Part shown: positions 13,301-25,580 of the stretch, piece after piece
Numbering within the stretch: position 1 is the first letter of the stretch
Layout of the letters: every line of letters begins with the position of its first letter
Source: Astrothelium macrocarpum
Lineage: Eukaryota; Ascomycota; Dothideomycetes; Trypetheliales; Trypetheliaceae
Length of the DNA: 64,000 nucleotides
Reading direction: 5' to 3'
Assembly (NCBI GenBank): GCA_021030915.1
Contig: JAGEMR010000155.1
Location: 1 to 64,000 of the forward strand
Notes under the pieces: model-generated
Told to the model about the DNA's origin: nothing
The model's input: the letters and a program-made list of their open reading frames with translations, nothing else
Database searches by the model: none
Translations under genes and position numbers: made by a program

Positions 13301-13731
13301 GGATGGTAGCAGGCAAGTCTAGGAGTGTTTTACTCACTGGTAACACAGGAGCATTGGCGCTGGTATGAGAAGCTTTATGCTTTGCTGGAATTGCTTGCGA
13401 TTCGATCTAATCGCCGTCGGACTGGGGTTATACGTGGATGGATCGGGAAACATTTAGTAAATTAGAATACCCATTAGCAAGTAGTCTAACGGCCGAAGTG
13501 GCAATGCTCTCTGACAATCTGAATGCGCAAAAAGATGAATAGCCTTTTTGTGTTCGCGAAATGGCAGCCTAAGTCTAAGACTTAGAGGCGTCTTGCAGTT
13601 CAGATCCAAGTAAAGGATTTGGGTGCTGTCAGCTCTGATTTCTTTGCGATATCTTACACGTGTAATATAATATGGAGCTCGACGTCGTCGATTGATGTAA
13701 ATTCTGAATAAAAGTTGATTCGCTGCACACT
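13301..13731. other. Convergent 3' intergenic region
   Basis: 431 bp between the stop codons of vid27 (plus) and the permease gene (minus); expected to contain both 3' untranslated regions. No gene or repeat is visible. Confidence 0.6.
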
Positions 13732-15862
13732 TTATGCTTCGAATCCGTGTATTCGATGGATGGACTCATCTGGATCATCACCAGGAATGACATCCAGGAG
13801 GTCTTTGGTTCGTGGACCAGTGTACTTTTTTCGCGCTCCGATCCACCACCATGTTAAACTGAAGAGCGCAATGAATGCTGCTACACAAACTGCATAGTTC
13901 ATATTCTCTGGCGTCACTGGTCTAGAGGTTGGAAAGAATAGAATAATGCTTATGAAAACAACCCATGTAATTGCCGTAAGATTCACTGGTTTACTCCATC
14001 GACCGAGGGTGTAGGGACCTTCAATGAATTGGACGCGCTTTTCGTAAAAAATGTGGGCGACAATGACGGCGATGTAGGATAGGTCGAGAGCCGGGGCAGT
14101 AACATTGAAGATTGACACGATTGTCTGAGTAGATCCGATTCCGATGAGATTTAGACACGTGCAGAAGAAGACGACCAACCAGACAGCGTTGACAGGTGTA
14201 CGGGTGAAGGAGTTGATACGAGACCAGAAGCTAGGAAAGGGGCAGTTTAGTGAGGGCCATGACCTATTTTTAACTAAAAGATGATGAAAACTATGAACAG
14301 TATGAAGCGTATGAGTTTTTTTGTTGTAGTATAACTCGCCTCTATACGTACCTCGAAAAGGGCAGTGCGTCGTCGCGCGCAAAAGCATATGTCATTCTTG
14401 CATTAGCAAGCATCGCACTACATCCAGTAAAGAATTGAACAAGGATGACGAAGAAAAGCATGGCAGTGCCGCCCATTCTGCCGCCGGCGTTGAGGAAAAT
14501 TTGGGCAGCTGGAAGGCCCGTGGGCGAGTTTATGACGGCATCCAGGTCCGAGAGACAGAAGCAAAAGGTTATCGTGAGCATCCAGCCAACAATGCCAGAC
14601 ACGAGTACAGCAGCTCGGATCGCTGTTGGGCCTCGAATTGCAGCATCATGCGTTTCTTCGGACATGCTAATAGCATGGTGTTAATTTCCTGATCCGATCA
14701 TGGTGTATATGAGACTTTACTTACTGAGTAGTACCGTCGTAGTCTGTCATAGTCCAAGCAACGGAAAGGAATCTGACAATATCTTCAGTATGCCGTCTCA
14801 TGCACCATCTCTGAAACTTACCCAAGGAAAAAAGAGAAACCTTTGTTGCCCCATCCAGAGCCATCCGTTACATGAGTGAAGACCCAGGTCCCGCTTTGTT
14901 TATTTGGAGTTAGTATTAAAAGGGCAACACAAATGCTGATCGAAGCAAGGACTGTTACTTATCGTTAGTGAAGCGAGCAACCAAGTCTAGGAGTTCGACG
15001 TACTATTTATAGGAGCAAACCAGATCACGATTCGATGAAGTGATTTTGTTGTCAAGGAACATATGATTCCGAACAAGCACAGTACAAGAATTGCTAACAG
15101 GACGGTCTGCAAGGCATTCCTATATTTTGTTACATACCGGAAAACGTTGATATGAACAAATAAGGACATACGGCGTATATGAATAAGCATCGTCGACTAA
15201 AGCGGAATTCATCGTAGCGCCGGCCAGAATCATTTGAGCAATCGTGTATGCGAGACTAGCTACACCGGCGGCTTGGCCTAGAAAATTACACCAACCGATA
15301 ATCCAGGCCCAGATCGCAACGTGCTCTTTGGGAACGACATGTTTCGTGACAAAGTACATGCCCCCGGCGGTTGGATAAGCAGATACTAGTTCGGCCACTA
15401 GAGAATTGTACGTCAGCTATTAGGAGCACTAAAAGAAGTAATGGATTTGGGGTGCTTTGGAACCCCCACGGACCTGAACTGGCGATGCACATTGCCATGC
15501 ACGACCCCACAAACCATGCCCAAACAGCCGTAGCAGGTCCTCCGACCGTGATGGGACTCCCAAAAGTTGCAGGAACAGATCCCAGTACTCCCAGTATAGA
15601 AATTGCGTATGACACTGTTGACCATTTGGTGAATTCACGTCTGAGCTCCTAAATCGAGTGCAACATTAGGAGAAGTGTCAAAATCGACAAAGAACAACCA
15701 TACCTGCTTGTACCCGATCCGTGCCAATAGACGTTCATCGTCATCTTGAATCGTGGCCATTGGAGATCTTGGCTCTACTATCTCTCCCGGTAGAGATTTC
15801 TTCAAAGGAATCGACTGTGACTTTTCAGAAGAGCTAGCTTTGCTTGAGTATACAGTGGCCAT
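13732..15862 (-). CDS. Amino acid/choline permease, APC superfamily (Hnm1/Uga4-like)
   Basis: Plasma-membrane transporter of the amino acid-choline family (TC 2.A.3.4), whose fungal members carry choline, GABA or related solutes; the substrate cannot be decided here. Eight exons on the minus strand: 15862-15704, 15648-15474, 15397-15172, 15119-15004, 14951-14822, 14772-14725, 14666-14352 and 14230-13732. Together 555 residues, and all junctions restore family sequence. Visible landmarks are the hydrophilic N-terminus ending in DDERLLARIGYKQ, the ASSVAELVSAYPTAGGMYFV motif after TM2, the WFAPINILASI region, the TMTDYDGTTHMSEE loop and the TYAFARDDALPFS segment. About 12 membrane segments are expected from the hydrophobic pattern. 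The tail after the last segment is acidic. One intron (14951-15003 side) has a textbook CTAAC branch site. The family assignment is firm. Confidence 0.92.
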
Positions 15863-18247
15863 GGCTTGGATTGTTTTTGGATAACACGAAGAATTACGGC
15901 ACTGGGCGAGAAGGGGGATTTGTATTTGTCAGAGCCTCCAACACCCACGGCCTGCAGACATTGCAATAATTGAGTTAAAGATAAGAGAGAAGTAAGATGA
16001 AAAGGCTAGAAAAGAAGGTTTACGGTACCTTGTTTCACCCAATTGGTCATGTCACCCAAATGGTGGTCATGAACCAAAAGAGTCGTATATTAAGCGTGGG
16101 CGGATATTCTAGCCCCGGCGGACGCCAAGGTGCATCTTGAAAAGAATTTCGGGATGGCATATGAGACTTACGGATGAAAGCCAGGCATCGGTGAGAAGGT
16201 CACTGCTAAGGCAAATCCTTGCAGGGTCTTGATGTTGTACGGAGTAGGCTAGACATGTGTACGGAGCCAATCGAGCAAGCTAAAGGAAAGAACGGCACCG
16301 CAAACGTACCGTCGGTACGTGTTTATCAGAACTATGGGCCAAGACTGCCCATGGTGGGCGATGGGTTCGGATCGGGCAAGCATTACCAGTGAGCTGGGAG
16401 GATAATGATGATGTGCATTTACACGAAACAAGCCTTAAGGTATGCAAGCTCAAAGGGCAACTCGGGACGGTAGAAGAAGTCGAGAAGACGCACCATTTGC
16501 ACATGACAAAATCTATCCACGACCTCTCTCTACTGATTGTTACCGTCTTCTATATACGGTGTTTCATAGCCCTTTGTCGGATTCTTGTTCGTACCACAAC
16601 TGTGTTTCCACCTTACGCCAGAGAATAAGCGTTGCGAACGATACGAATGCCCTGCCATGCCATGGGTTGATTGGTGCTGACCAGTGTAGTCTTATCCAAG
16701 TTGGCCTTCGAGAGCACTCCATCCACAGAGTATTTCACATCATCCTGCATCGGCCACGTTGGCCATGCAGCAGAAAGCATGCGGCTAAAGGGAGGAACGT
16801 GAGCAATTTTACGTTGGCAAGCGGTGAAGGGCGTATCTTGGCCAATCGCTCGAATTTCCTTCCCGCGCAACGTGCGTCACTTGGGATATCCCGACATAAG
16901 GCGCACGGGACTTTGGACTTCTTTGACGACGTAGAGCGTAATCTCGCCATTGCCTTTGGCAACATTTTTCCTGGCGTGCGTCCGAAGGAGCCTATGGTGG
17001 AGCCTGGTGCATACCAGAACAGTCGTGATTGGATTTATAACTGGTCACGAGCTCGACATTGTCGATGTTGGATTCTTTTGAAGTCTCCGTCATGGGCGAA
17101 TCCTTTAGGGCAATCAATGCCACGATGAAACTATCTTATCTATCAAGTACACGGATGGTAGCACTGCTGTTGACTGAATTATGTAAGAATGATGCTGTTT
17201 GGTAGTTTCCAAAGACGGTTACATTTCCATATCCTCTACAGCTTCAGTTATCCGATGGTCTTTGATCTTGGATAGAGCGTGTCAAGAATTCTTGTCTTTG
17301 AACATGCTGACTGGAAGTACATAGTACTATCGCCCGTATATGCATTATACATTACAATATGCATTATTGAATGCCCCAAAAAGTCCAATCTGGTATTAAA
17401 GTTTTGTCTTGGCCGCTTTTATATAATCCATCTTCTTGACTGCTGCTGCTTTGCGTAAAAGTCCGAGCCTAAATCCTTACCCCTGATTGATTTCACGTAC
17501 GAAGCTCGATATGGACATTCATTCTACTCCCGTCATGCGGCTGTGTGATTTGTTCGTCTCTTTGACTTGCTTTAGGACCGGTTTGAACTGACTTGAATTT
17601 ATGATGGCAATCCATTCGGTATGCTTTGGCGAGCAATCACCTTTTTCCCGTTTATCGTCAATTTCATCTGTTGCATCAACCTTTTGCTTTTACGAGCAAT
17701 TCTTGTCGCACAGGTCTCAGACTGATCTACAGTCCGTTGTATTCCTCTTCGATGAAGACTGACCGAGGCTGGAAAACATGATGATTGCACCTGCACAACG
17801 ACCTGAAAATCTGGAAATCGAAAGCTGTGCAGCTTAGATCTCTAAAGATCACTAATTCAGGTAATCACTCTGTTTGCCTAAGCTGACCTCTAATTGCACT
17901 TCCTCGAGTCTGGATTCGTGGGGAAACGAGTTGCTCCATTTGTATTAATCTTGTTTCACTGAACGATTGTCCTTTTGTTTAGAAGAGGGGTATCATCAAA
18001 AGTTTTTGCGCACTTCCTCAAATGATTTGTAACCGTCACCTTATGAATCGATCTCCCAGAGAGTGCCTCTTATAGCGGACTTCTAGTCGCCTCGTTTCGT
18101 ATTAGTTTTTCTCCAAAGAGATCCGTGTTGGTGGTGATGCAATTCCCATTGACTCGGATAAAGAGACAAATATTCCTCCGTATGCTCGATGATTGACAAC
18201 GACTCGGCGAGAAAGAACAAGACCCGAGAGACTCTATTAAAATATAG
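15863..18247. other. Long intergenic region with one possible gene remnant
   Basis: About 2.4 kb between two minus-strand genes. Apart from the coding-like relic at 16613-16970 (entered separately) I see only short open frames without family motifs. The segment next to 15863 should contain the permease promoter. Confidence 0.45.
16613..16970 (-). pseudogene. Possible decayed gene fragment, unidentified
   Basis: On the minus strand two coding-looking blocks lie in one frame, split by a TGA at 16879-16877. The upstream block contains GEITLYVVKEVQSP, the downstream block contains WPMQDDVKYSVDG and NQPMAWQGIRIV. The downstream block ends in a plausible GTAAGG splice donor just before the stop. 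Further upstream another frame reads APGSTIGSFGRTPGK, suggesting a frameshift. I recognise no family. It may be a degraded gene or an intron-rich gene that I cannot assemble; confidence is low. Confidence 0.22.
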
Positions 18248-19975
18248 TCATGACCCAAAAAAACCAGCGCTTGCCTCCTTCTCTAGACTTAGCTTCATTT
18301 CTAACCAGGAATAGAAGCTTGCGCTTCGGCAAAATGCAAGATAGAGTGCATCTCTAGATTTGTGTCTTGCAAGAGCGCTATTCCCTTTACAAGGTATGCT
18401 CGACCCATGCTGTGATAGATTCTTCATGAAGTCGATCTCTGAGAAATTGTGATAGTTGAGATTCCCCCCCGGAGACGTAATGACGGATGACATTAAAGTT
18501 GCAAAGTAACGATTGAACGGGGCAAGGAACTGGGCAGCCAGAAACGAAAAATGTCTGCGTATCGTTGAGCTTAGTGGTGGATCGTTGTTAATCATCATCA
18601 ACTCAACGGACCGCAGGAATTCACGATCAGGTTTGATGTACGATTTATGATGCGCATGTGGTATAGGAGAACCGGGTAGCTCGATGTTGGTGCGGTTCTT
18701 ACGCTCGTGTTTGTCGATTTTGAGAGGCGTTTGAGCATGGCCATCACTCAGATAGAGGATGTATGGCTTGATTCCTTCCAACTGTGTCATGAGACGCTTG
18801 AGTAGGAAAGGATTTGTGATGCCAACAATGAAGGATCGGTGTGGTCCTTGCTCAAGATTGGAAGCGAAAAATTCGGATTGCATAATGGCGAAAGGACGAC
18901 AGTTTCCCGCATATGGGATAGGCCGAATCAAATCTACAAGCGCAGAGATGACTTCACTACAGGCCTGAGGATTCTTTGCTATGACCACGACGGACTCTGA
19001 AAGGAGCATCCTTTCAAAAACCTTGTACAAATCCCAGAGCGAGGGCATGTACCGCATAATCCTTTCCCAGGACGCGACCGGTTGGTCGGCATAAATTACA
19101 TGGGTAAGATGTTTTTCACCGATTGTTTGAAGAATATCAAGGCCCTGGAGAGGCAAGGATCGATGTGGAGCTCTGACGCCAGTTAGCACCCGGAAGATTG
19201 GAGGAGTAATGCGGTTAAATTTGGGATAACTTCATAGTTGTTAGGGACAAAAGCGATGTGTCTACTCACATATGGAGCTCAAGAAGAGATCCCAGGAAGG
19301 GTAAGGTGTGCTTGCCGATTGAGGGAGGTGGCCACTGGGCAATCTGGCCACAGGCAGCGATCAAAACATCTGGATCATTGACTATGCTCTCTGCTGTAAG
19401 GTGTCGTACCAGCCATAGAAAGAGTGAGGGGAGTTCGTGGTGGGAAACGATAATGAGGGGTTTCTGATCATAGTTTCGTTTTGACAAGCGATCGGCCTCT
19501 TGGCGGAACACGCAAGAGGCGAACATGAGATTTGAATTGCCATGAGGAGGACACGGCGACTGTAATTGAATGCGTGGAGAGTGATTTCCAATTGTGTAAT
19601 GGAAGTGGAGGTCATTCGTCAAATCTGAATCTTGACGTTCCGGAAAGCTGGTATATTCAGTATCATGACAGCTGTCAAACTCATCAGTCTAACCTTTGAA
19701 AAGATATGGTTGATAAGTCACGCGACGAAAAAGGTGTCGGAGGATAGACCAATTCGATTTCTGGACCTGGTACGCATGAGCCGGGGTGATGGAATGGATG
19801 TGAATAGCACAAACTTACCAACGTCGACGTTGAAGTTACATACAATGCTGACTTGATAAGTGACACTACCAACGCAGGCCAAGGAAGCTTACAAGGCCAA
19901 TGCCCAATGGCGGAACCTTTCTAGATTGAAGGGATACTGATAGTCTTCGTGGACGAGAGCATTTATGTCACCCAT
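18248..19975 (-). CDS. DENN domain protein, DENND6 (FAM116) family
   Basis: DENN proteins are guanine nucleotide exchange factors for Rab GTPases; animal DENND6 acts on Rab14 and recycling endosomes, and the fungal role is inferred by homology. Five exons on the minus strand: 19975-19893, 19847-19819 (29 bp), 19766-19694, 19647-19270 and 19229-18248, giving 514 residues. Across the joins one reads the DENND6 order: RFRHWALAFIVCNFNVDVGPEIE, ELVYPPTPF, the CVFRQEADRLSKRNYDQKP strand, the WP(P)P-type motif before GKHTLPFLG, then VRAPHRSL, the SLWDLYKVFERMLL helix, GITNPFLLKRL and the C-terminal RRHFSFLAAQFLAPFNRY segment. It is a little shorter than human DENND6A (608), lacking part of the N-terminal extension. 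The start ATG is the only in-frame one near the first conserved block; an additional upstream exon cannot be excluded. Confidence 0.88.
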
Positions 19976-20362
19976 ATTGACCGGCGGAGGCTCTCATGCA
20001 TGCTACTGGTAAAGGAAGAGCCCTGGTCAAAAGCAGCACGAGGTTGCCAAGAAGCCGGTAAGCGACAAGACATGACGAACGCTGCGTGCGGCCAGGGACG
20101 TGAAGAGAGGGAGCACAAAGGAGAAGTTGGAGGAGAGACGCGGAAGTGATGCGGCGACGCGGCGACGTCATTCTGCAGCCCGCTCAAGCAATATCAAAAC
20201 ACGCTACCCTGTATTCAATTGCACCACTTCATCCGCAGCCATGACAGGGAGAGCCAAGCCTTTTACCATTTTTAGTATGTGCTCAAGCTAGTCATCCTGC
20301 TTGACATCGACCAACCCATTTTCCAGACCGACGATGCCAGTTTGTGACAGCCGGTCATTAGC
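19976..20362. promoter_or_regulatory. Shared divergent promoter of the DENND6-type gene and vac14
   Basis: 387 bp between the start codons of two divergent genes whose products act in endosome/vacuole membrane traffic. It must contain both promoters and 5' leaders. I found no clear TATA box or known operator. Short open frames inside it are not genes. Confidence 0.55.
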
Positions 20363-23300
20363 ATGGATGCGAACACGCAGAAAGCTCTGAACGACAAGCT
20401 TTACGATAAACGCAAGGGTGGAGCACTCGAGTAAGTTTCTTGATGACGACGTCAGAGCATGTTGCTATGCGTAGGAGAATTTGAACCAAAACTTATTCCA
20501 TCCAGGCTCGAGACTCAGATCCGAAATGCTGTCAATGCTAATGATCATGTCAAAATAGACAGGATTGTTGACCAACTATGCAATGACTATGCTTTTGCCG
20601 TTCATCAGCCTCATGCTCGGAATGGCGGTCTCATTGGCCTTGCCGCAGCGTCGATAGCTTTGGGTCCTGTGAGTGTGCCCTCGACTTTGGCGCTTCCTGG
20701 ACTGATTTTCCATACAGGAAGTTGCCCGCTACCTTCAAAAGATTGTTCCTCCGGTCCTGGCATGCTTTGATGACATTGATGCAAGAGTGCGATACTATGC
20801 GTGTGAGAGCATGTATAACATTGCCAAGGTTGCAAAAGGAGAGATATTACTATACTTTAATCAGATTTTTGATGCACTGTGCAAGGTCAGAAGATCCCGG
20901 AGCCACTGTTCTGATTTGATGAAGGTTGACTGTCAAATAGCTTGCTGGAGACCTTGAGCTTTCGGTCAAGAATGGCGCAGAGCTACTGGACCGTTTGGTG
21001 AAAGATATTGTGTCCGAATCGGCATCATCCTACATCTCCGTCCTACACATACCAGAAGATTTGGCTGCGATCGACTCTGACTCGGCGAAAATTACTCTCA
21101 ATGCAGACCTGCCTACTGCCTTCTCGCTTCCTCGCTTCATTCCGCTCCTCCAAGAAAAGATTGGGGCTTTCAATCCGTTTGTTCGCACATTTCTAGTCTC
21201 TTGGTTAACACTGTTGGACTCAATACCGGATCTTGAGTTGGTCACGTATCTACCATCTTTCCTCGGTGGTCTCCTCAAATTTTTGAGTGACGAAAATCAA
21301 GATGTTCATAATGCGACGCAAACAGCGCTGGAGAGATTTCTTGCGGAAATTAAAAAGATTGCCCGAATCAAACGAGGCATAGCGGAAAGCCGAAAAAGTC
21401 ACACTGAGTTTGGAATAAGACATTCCAATTCGAGTGTGAAGAGTGAGCGAACTGGTAGAAGTGTCAGAACAGAAAAGAGCACTAAGAGTATACCGGAGAG
21501 TCAGGAAGAAAAGCTACATGGCGATAGTGAAGCGGCGGAATCTACGTCAGAACTCGATGACGAATCCGCAACAAATGACGAGAAGCCTTATAGTGTTGAT
21601 GGCGATTGGGTACCGGGTCAAGATGTAGACATTGATTATCCAAAGATATTAGAGATTCTTGTGACTTTTCTTAGTGAATCACCAGGTACTGTCCAATCTG
21701 TGTTCCATTGCTCGCGACATGGTTGACTAATTCAGCGCAACAGAAGAAGAAATCCAGCTAACTGCCCTACGGTGGATCGAAAGCTTCTTTGAAATTTGCG
21801 CAGAAGACATATTGTTGTTTGTACCTCGCCTACTCTCACAAGTCTTGCCAGCAATGGCGAGCAATGTCGAGCAAGTAAGACAAGCTGCAAATCGGGTCAA
21901 TTCGTCGTTGATGGACTATATAATGTCTCTTGCTGAAGAGCCCCCAAAGCAAGCACTCCAAGCTTCTGTTGACTCGATTGCTCAGCTACCGCCTTCAGCA
22001 GTTTCGGGCCTTCCACCTGCAGCTGTGACTGTCATTAGGGATGCAAATGGGATATCAGGTCGAGATCAGTCGATGCCGACAAGACAACGCAAACCTGGAA
22101 GCACTGATCTCGATTACGAGAAAAAGCAGCTGGACCAAAAAGATACGTCCTCTCAAGAGCAGAAAACTTTACCGCCAACGCCACCCGAAGACAACTCGCT
22201 CTCGCCTAAAGAGTCACGACATCTCGACTATGAGGCCGCTGTGAACGCTTTGACACTTCAATTTTTGAATGAGCATGAAGCAACGCGGGTTGCTGCACTT
22301 GCCTGGTTGATTATGTTGCATAGGAAGTCTCCTCGAAAAGTGAGCAGGTTTGACAATGGACGAGTATATCAATAATAGCTGATGAACCTCATAGATTCTT
22401 GCCATTAATGATGGCACTTTTCCAGCTCTGCTCAAAACCCTCTCAGACCCAGCCGAATCGGTCGTTACGCGTGATCTTTTATTACTCTCTCAGATTTCCA
22501 AGAATAGCGACGACTCTTATTTCACATCTTTTATGGTGAATCTTCTCAAGCTCTTCTGTACCGATCGCAAGCTTCTAGAAACGCGAGGCAATCTGATCAT
22601 TCGTCAATTGTGCGTATCACTCAGCGCCGAGCGTATTTACCGCACCATGGCCGACTGTCTGGAGCGTGATGAGGACGTAGAATTTGCCAGCATCATGGTC
22701 CAAAATCTCAACAACAATCTCATCACTGCTCCCGAACTCGCAGATCTTCGCAAACGCTTGCGCAATCTTGATGGCGCTTCCCGTGATGGCCAAACCTTTT
22801 TTGTCGCTCTTTTTCGGGCCTGGTGTCACAATGCTGTTGCAACCTTTAGCCTTTGTCTTCTTGCTCAGGCGTATGAGCAAGCCTATCACCTCCTCCAAAT
22901 ATTTGCTGATCAGATTGAGCTTACTGTCAGCATCCTCATACAAATTGATAAGCTTGTTCAGCTTCTGGAATCCCCAGTGTTTACGGCCCTACGCCTTCAG
23001 CTCCTCGAGCCTGAACGCTATCCCTACCTCTACAAGTGCCTCTACGGTCTTCTCATGCTCTTGCCTCAATCCTCGGCCTTTGCTGCCTTGAAAAATCGCC
23101 TGCACTCTGTAGCTGCAATCGGTTATCTCCAGCACGGAGGAGGAAACGCTCCCCAACGTCTATCCGCGCCCCCTACCCCAGCAGCCCCTGGAAGCGGGCC
23201 TTTTGAAACTCGTAGTAATCGTATTAGCAAAGCCCGTGATGAAGGTGCTGCTGTGCGGTGGGGAGAATTGCTTGAAAAGTTCAAAGCAGTTCAAGAGCGG

Positions 23301-23684
23301 GCGCGGCGTGCACAGCAGCGATCGCAGGGACTAGCGGTTAGTGAAGAGCCGGAGCCCCGTGCGCAAGCTCACGATGGTATTGAGGGAAATGCATCAGGTC
23401 AATTGGAGCCGGGTCGGCTTGGGAGGGCAAGCACCGTGGCGACAATGGGATCTGTAGCAGGACTGGGAGGAGGGTTGGCAGATGCGAGAGGCCAACTGCG
23501 GCCGTTGTCGGCGGCATCGGGAGCAAGACCGTCGCTGACGCCAACAATGCAAGGCGGTGGAAATCAAGCTGGAAGCGATGGCAAAGGTGGAGCGGGAGTT
23601 GGTTTTGCCAAAGGGAGGAGCGGCTTAAGTCAATTGGGAAGGTTAGCGGGAGGCGTAGGAGGGAGAAACAAGGGAAAGAAATGA
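20363..23684 (+). CDS. vac14: Vac14, scaffold of the PI(3,5)P2 kinase complex
   Basis: HEAT-repeat scaffold that holds the lipid kinase Fab1 and the phosphatase Fig4 on the vacuole/endosome membrane and so controls PI(3,5)P2. Six exons: 20363-20430, 20506-20668, 20718-20885, 20941-21685, 21744-22339 and 22395-23684, giving 1009 residues. The N-terminus (ALNDKLYDKRKGGALELE, then GGLIGLAAASIALG and RYYACESMYNIAKVAKGE) is the conserved Vac14 Fab1-binding region. A Ser/Glu-rich insert lies at about 290-350. The Fig4-binding C-terminal helices follow, including CHNAVATFSLCLLAQAYEQAY and LLMLLPQSSAFAALKNRL. The last 150 residues are a Gly/Arg/Ala-rich tail not found in yeast. Intron 1 uses the acceptor at 20505; earlier AG sites give a stop. 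Identification is firm. Confidence 0.95.
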
Positions 23685-23948
23685 TAGACAACGTGGCTAT
23701 AAATAAAGGGTGGATATTTGAAGCCAGCCATCAAGTTGGGCTCTGCCTAGCCAGTATGATCAAGGTGACTGTATGATTTATGACTGTGCAATGTTTGATT
23801 ACGCTTCCATGAAAATCAGATACTTGGAAGGTCAAATGATAAATACATGAATAGAAGTGCACGCATATCCTAAGATATTGGAGATTGCTTCACGCGCTTC
23901 GTCTTTCATTATTCATGAATGCTGTCAGTATCTCACGCTGTGCAACAA

Positions 23949-25580
23949 TTAATTAAAACAATAACTAGAGAAGCAGCTCTGACATTTAGCTGGCAGACTG
24001 TCTCCCGTCTTCTTGAGAATGGCACACCCAACACATTCCGCAAGTGTGCTGCTCCCATTGTAACTCCCAACCGCAACACCATTTGCGATCAAGGCATCTG
24101 TTTCGGCCTTGGAGTATTCTAACTGCAACGTCGGTACACCGCTATCGTATGTGAAGTTGTAGTTTGGTAGGTAGATGATTGTTAATGTGTCTTGGCTATC
24201 ACAACCAAAGAATGTTGGTTTTGTATTCAATCCTTGGCTCACAAAGGTGGACGTGGGCGGGATAGTTGGCATACGACTGAGTCCATCTGATGTTGCTATG
24301 AGATAGGTTTGATAAAGTTCGGATCCATTAGGATAGTTGTTGGACGTATCAGCACTGTTGTCATTGACCAAAAGCACAGAAACATTTGGCCGATGAAGGA
24401 AGGGCCAAATGGGATTGTTTTGATCGGACTCGCCACCATCGACTAGGAAAAGCTCACTTTGGTTGCTGACCAGGTTAGCGCTGGCATAGTTTTGGAAAGG
24501 GTTCGGATAGACGGCGTATTCATCTCTTGTCGATGCCTGGTGGGCTGCACCCAAAAGATCTGTTAAGATGGTTGTGAGGTTTGATGAGCCCGTAGAGATG
24601 GATGGATTCGAAAGGCACACTTCATTGAAAAGATTGGAAGAAGTTCCAAGGACATAGCCAAGTTGGTCATAGTTGGTGTAACAGGTGCCGTTACTGGGCT
24701 CACCATTTTTCACACTGGTACCAAGGTACGGCGTTTGAATGAAAGCACCAACACCTGAGTCCCATGAACCAAATTCATATGGATGTAGTTCATACTGGGT
24801 ACCGTTTGCCCCTGGAGTACATTGACCAGCACCAGTATTGACTCCCAGAGATGTAATGATTGGATATGGAACTGATTGAGAAGTGAAATTCGAATTGCCA
24901 GTCAGGCCGTGGAGAGTATCAGAGACGCCACCATCAGTGCCCTTCAAAAGCTGATATGATAGTAAGCGTCCCCATGGATCCGTAAGAGTTGGATCAAAGC
25001 CAGCAGCATTCTTGGCACTTATGTCAGCAGTGATTGAAGCATCAGCGGTAATCACGAGGAGACCGTTAGAATCAGCAATGGACTCTTGAAAGGCAGTCTC
25101 CCATAGAGTTGTCTTTAACGCGGTAATGGTGGGCCAATTGTTCCCAGTAAACGAACTTAGAAGCCAGGCACCACCTGAAAGACCAGCTTGGTATGTAAGT
25201 CCTTGATACAGGCCGCTTAAGCTGGTGTCTCCGTCTCTATTATCCAGAGCTTGGATTACTCCGGCACCAGTGAGGAGCGATCGATAACCACCACCGCTAG
25301 TGGTTAAACCAACGATCGGCAGATTGGTGGTTGGAAAGGTTGGATCAGTTTTTTTGAGCCATGCTGCAAGACCCGCATTTGCCTTTGTTTGACGTTGCTG
25401 GATGTAGGATGCCTCGGAAGAAGATATGCCATTTGCTTGACGAATGAGCGAATCGGTTGGGCACGCAGTTGTCACGGGTGCGTACGGAGATAAGGCCCTG
25501 TCTTTGAGTGTGGGGACATCGTGAGGAAAAGCGAATGCAGTGGATACAAGCAAAGGAAAAATGAAATTTGAAGACTTCAT
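23949..25580 (-). CDS. Secreted lysophospholipase / phospholipase B
   Basis: Single exon of 543 residues with an N-terminal signal peptide (residues 1 to about 18, ending AFAFP). Hydrolyses acyl chains of phospholipids and lysophospholipids outside the cell or in the wall. The family catalytic set is intact: the SGGGYR oxyanion/arginine motif at 95-100, the nucleophile motif GLSGG at 133-137 (Ser135), and the catalytic Asp in VDGGESDQNNP (Asp381). Many NxS/T sites (for example NGT, NFT, NVS, NQS, NLT) point to heavy glycosylation. The C-terminus is cysteine-rich (CVGCAILKK, CQSCFSSYC) as in the family. It lacks the Ser-rich stalk and hydrophobic GPI signal of some Plb proteins, so a soluble secreted enzyme is likely. 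Converges on vac14 with 264 bp between stops. Confidence 0.95.
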   Translation of the reverse strand: MKSSNFIFPLLVSTAFAFPHDVPTLKDRALSPYAPVTTACPTDSLIRQANGISSSEASYIQQRQTKANAGLAAWLKKTDPTFPTTNLPIVGLTTSGGGYRSLLTGAGVIQALDNRDGDTSLSGLYQGLTYQAGLSGGAWLLSSFTGNNWPTITALKTTLWETAFQESIADSNGLLVITADASITADISAKNAAGFDPTLTDPWGRLLSYQLLKGTDGGVSDTLHGLTGNSNFTSQSVPYPIITSLGVNTGAGQCTPGANGTQYELHPYEFGSWDSGVGAFIQTPYLGTSVKNGEPSNGTCYTNYDQLGYVLGTSSNLFNEVCLSNPSISTGSSNLTTILTDLLGAAHQASTRDEYAVYPNPFQNYASANLVSNQSELFLVDGGESDQNNPIWPFLHRPNVSVLLVNDNSADTSNNYPNGSELYQTYLIATSDGLSRMPTIPPTSTFVSQGLNTKPTFFGCDSQDTLTIIYLPNYNFTYDSGVPTLQLEYSKAETDALIANGVAVGSYNGSSTLAECVGCAILKKTGDSLPAKCQSCFSSYCFN

